A stretch of 34,116 nt of DNA. Source: Polyangiaceae bacterium. Lineage in GTDB: Bacteria > Myxococcota_A > Polyangia > Polyangiales > Polyangiaceae. Made by a program: the position numbers and the translations under genes. How positions within the stretch are numbered: the stretch's first letter is position 1; each line of letters begins with the position of its first letter. The notes beneath the pieces are model-generated. The model was not told the DNA's origin and did not search any database. It saw only the letters and a program-made list of their open reading frames with translations. Location of the stretch: assembly GCA_013141295.1 (NCBI GenBank), contig JABFRG010000186.1, positions 1 to 34,116 on the forward strand. Direction: 5' to 3'. Of this stretch, positions 32,616 to 34,116 are shown piece by piece.

Positions 32616-33395
32616 TTACTTGCGCGCCTTCGTCGGAGCGTCGAGCTCGGCCGCCGACATGGGCGCCACCAGGAACGCGTCTTTTTCCTCGTCGAAGCCC
32701 ACGATGACCGCTTGTTCGCCGCGCTTCAGCGACTCGCCGGCGTCGATGCGCACGCGCACCACCAGGCCCGCGCCGCCGTCTTCCAGCGTGGCTTCGCCGA
32801 AGGTGTCGTCCACGGTGCCGGTGCGCACCACGCAGATCTTCCCTACCAGCTCCTTCTGCCGCGTCGCGGTGCGGTGCTTGAAGAGCGGCGCCAGCGGCCG
32901 GATGGCCAGCGAGGTGAGCGGGAGCGCCAGCACCGGCGCCAGGAGCAGGATGGCCGTGCCCAGGAGCGCGGTGGAGAGGGTGGGGAACGCGTGGCTCGCC
33001 CAGTTCATCCCCATCACGGCGATGATCCACGCGAACAGGATGATGAAGCTGAGGCTCACCGTGGCCGGCACCGAGCGGAGCTTGAGGGCCGCCAGCATGT
33101 TCACCGAGCCGCCAGGCGTGTCGCCTTCGCCGGCGTGATCGCCACCGGCGTCGCCGTCGCCGCCGTCGCCCACGTCACCGCCGCCATGATCGCCGCCCAC
33201 GTCTGCGTGGTGCCCGCCGCCCACGTCACCCACGTCGCCACCGTCGAGGGCGCCATCGAGCGCACCGTCGGCGTGGCTGGCGTCGATGTGCACGGCGCCC
33301 AGCACCACGAACAGCCAGTAGACGAGCACCACGCCCAGGGCGACGGTGTAGACCACCGCCGGATAGCTCACCAGGAGCGCGAGGAGGCCGGCCAT
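32616..33395 (-). CDS. YqiJ/NfeD-like OB-fold membrane protein with Asp/Gly/His-rich insert
   Basis: A 259-aa protein. TM1 is at 11-34, TM2 at about 112-130, TM3 at about 143-163, and an OB-fold domain at about 183-246 ('VGKICVVRTGTVDDTFGEATLEDGG', then 'VVRVRIDAGESLKRGEQAVIVGF'). This is the layout of YqiJ (DUF1449) and NfeD-type flotillin partners. Between TM1 and TM2 lies an insert (36-92) made of Asp, Gly, His, Val and Ala repeats ('DGGDVGDVGGGHHADVGGDH'). The start ATG shares one base with the stop of the channel-like gene (TGATG), so the two are translationally coupled. It is in the same orientation as the flotillin gene. Confidence 0.85.
   Translation of the reverse strand: MAGLLALLVSYPAVVYTVALGVVLVYWLFVVLGAVHIDASHADGALDGALDGGDVGDVGGGHHADVGGDHGGGDVGDGGDGDAGGDHAGEGDTPGGSVNMLAALKLRSVPATVSLSFIILFAWIIAVMGMNWASHAFPTLSTALLGTAILLLAPVLALPLTSLAIRPLAPLFKHRTATRQKELVGKICVVRTGTVDDTFGEATLEDGGAGLVVRVRIDAGESLKRGEQAVIVGFDEEKDAFLVAPMSAAELDAPTKARK
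33120..33290 (-). repeat. Asp/Gly/His-rich low-complexity coding repeat
   Basis: About 57 codons of a GGC/GAC/GTG/CAC-rich imperfect repeat encode 'GGDVGDVGGGHHADVGGDHGG'-type sequence inside the YqiJ-like gene. The many Asp and His could bind divalent metals (inference). Confidence 0.8.
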
Positions 33396-33850
33396 CACCG
33401 GGAGCCGGGCGCGGGGCCGTCCACGCTGGCGGGAGAAGGAACGGCGGGCGTGAGCGCCTCGATGAGCTTGTCGAGTCGCTCCACGATGCGCGTGTCTTCG
33501 GGGCCCTTGCGCAGCATGTTGGCGCTGAGCGCCGGACCATAGGTCATGACCAGGCTGGCGACCGCCTTGCCGGCCTCGGTGCGCGCGAAGATGTCGGAGT
33601 AGCCCACGGACATGCAGGTGGAGATGAACACGAAGGCGTCGCCCAGGGTCTCGACCTTGGGGTTCTGCCCCTTCTCGGCCACGTAGAAGAGGAGCGACGC
33701 GGTGCCGATGAAGCCCAGCGCTGCGTCCATGGGATCCGCATCCACCGTGTCGCGGATGGTCTCCTTGAGGCGACCCCAGGAGAGGAGATCCGGCGCGGCG
33801 GTGGTGGCGAGGGCGAGGAGGGTCGCGGCGCTCTGCAGTCGGGGGGTCAC
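33395..33850 (-). CDS. K+ channel-like single pore-loop (TM-P-TM) membrane protein with SVGYSD filter
   Basis: A 151-aa protein with a GTG start at 33850. The layout is a helix (residues 7-20, possibly a re-entrant or signal helix), TM at about 43-58, pore helix and filter at about 68-86 ('FVFISTCMSVGYSDIFART'), TM at about 93-112, and a short cytosolic tail. The signature 'TVGYGDI.PxTxxGK' of Ion_trans_2 channels is recognisable as 'SVGYSDI.ART-EAGK', with Ser for Thr and Ser for the second Gly. It could be a divergent ion channel or a channel-derived scaffold. It overlaps the YqiJ-like gene by one base. No strong Shine-Dalgarno sequence is visible. Confidence 0.7.
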   Translation of the reverse strand: MTPRLQSAATLLALATTAAPDLLSWGRLKETIRDTVDADPMDAALGFIGTASLLFYVAEKGQNPKVETLGDAFVFISTCMSVGYSDIFARTEAGKAVASLVMTYGPALSANMLRKGPEDTRIVERLDKLIEALTPAVPSPASVDGPAPGSR

Positions 33851-33954
33851 CCGGACAGCTTACCGGGCTCACCGGAGGAGCGCGAATTTCGCGGTGCCCA
33901 CCACTTCTCTGCCGCAACCACGGGTCGCGGGGCCCTCGGACTTGCAACGAAGTG

Positions 33955-33980
33955 GCAGAGGGGTCCCTCACTCCGTTCCT
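33955..33980 (+). repeat. Short dispersed palindromic repeat, degenerate copy 3
   Basis: GCAGAGGGGTCCCTCACTCCGTTC is a one-base-shorter, diverged version of copies 1 and 2 in the same orientation, keeping GAGGG-GT-CCCTC. It lies upstream of the channel-YqiJ pair. I see no gene in the 266 bases around it (33851-34116). Confidence 0.65.
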
Positions 33981-34116
33981 AAGAAACAGGGCGGCGAACC
34001 CACTCCGTTTCAGTTGAACGAAGCCGCTGCGCGGCGGTGGTTTCGGCATGCGCCAGGTCCCAGCACGAATGAGCGCCATGCGGTCTCCTTGTCTCAGCGA
34101 CGCCCGTTCGCGGCGC

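Noticed and set aside
33851-34079. Upstream extension of the YqiJ-like ORF, with an ATG at 34079 preceded by AAGGAG on the - strand
   Set aside because: The Shine-Dalgarno and ATG look good, but the encoded sequence runs through the dispersed repeat ('GVRDPSATS') and then overlaps the channel gene in another frame, with Arg/Pro-rich content. I treat it as chance or a degenerate remnant.

Overview
The window is a GC-rich, densely coded chromosomal segment. It most resembles a Myxococcota (Polyangia-type) genome. This rests on many secreted lipoproteins with Asp/Gly/Ser-rich stalks, the tail of a PEGA-domain protein, a myxobacterial-type PilZ domain, SUKH/WGR-type proteins and long antisense shadow ORFs typical of high GC. 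The taxonomic call is inference from style; no rRNA, tRNA, CRISPR, IS element or phage gene was seen. No gap between called genes exceeds 300 bases.

Layout. (1) 1-2125, + strand: the end of a PEGA-domain protein (probably the C-terminus of a Ser/Thr kinase), an exported TPR-like membrane-anchored protein, and an exported M15-type (VanY-like) zinc D,D-peptidase. (2) 2130-8880, - strand: a run of envelope genes comprising an acidic-tract protein of unknown function, an exported adenosine deaminase, a GT-C-like multi-pass membrane protein, and two lipoproteins, one with an OB-fold-like C-terminus. (3) 9046-12129: a WGR-DUF4240 protein, convergent with a two-gene operon (79-aa protein plus SUKH/SMI1-KNR4-like protein), then a VOC (PhnB-like) and DUF899 gene pair. 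(4) 12226-14579: a GH28-like beta-helix lipoprotein followed by a lipoprotein with two CBM21-like modules, probably a polysaccharide-directed pair. (5) 14591-17395, - strand: three unassigned genes. (6) 17483-19702: a membrane-fused spermidine synthase-like protein. (7) 19742-22992: a lipoprotein coupled through a TTGA overlap to a small cytosolic protein, another lipoprotein, and an exported DsbA/thioredoxin-fold protein that has lost its CXXC.

(8) 23149-33850 is the most striking part. A flotillin (YqiK-type SPFH protein) gene lies 4 bp upstream of a giant 1847-aa AAA+ ATPase of the 'DNA repair ATPase'/DUF3686 type carrying a C-terminal PilZ-like domain. About 2 kb away, on the same strand, is a 1-nt-overlapping pair: a potassium-channel-like single pore-loop protein with an unusual SVGYSD filter, and a YqiJ/NfeD-like OB-fold membrane protein with an Asp/Gly/His-rich insert. 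Two + strand lipoprotein genes (Cys-rich and VWA) lie between the pairs. YqiJ and YqiK are known operon partners in E. coli. I therefore propose a membrane-microdomain module of channel, YqiJ, flotillin and AAA-PilZ as the best candidate for an undescribed system.

A short palindromic repeat occurs in three intergenic gaps (10.8, 23.1 and 33.96 kb), always in the same orientation.
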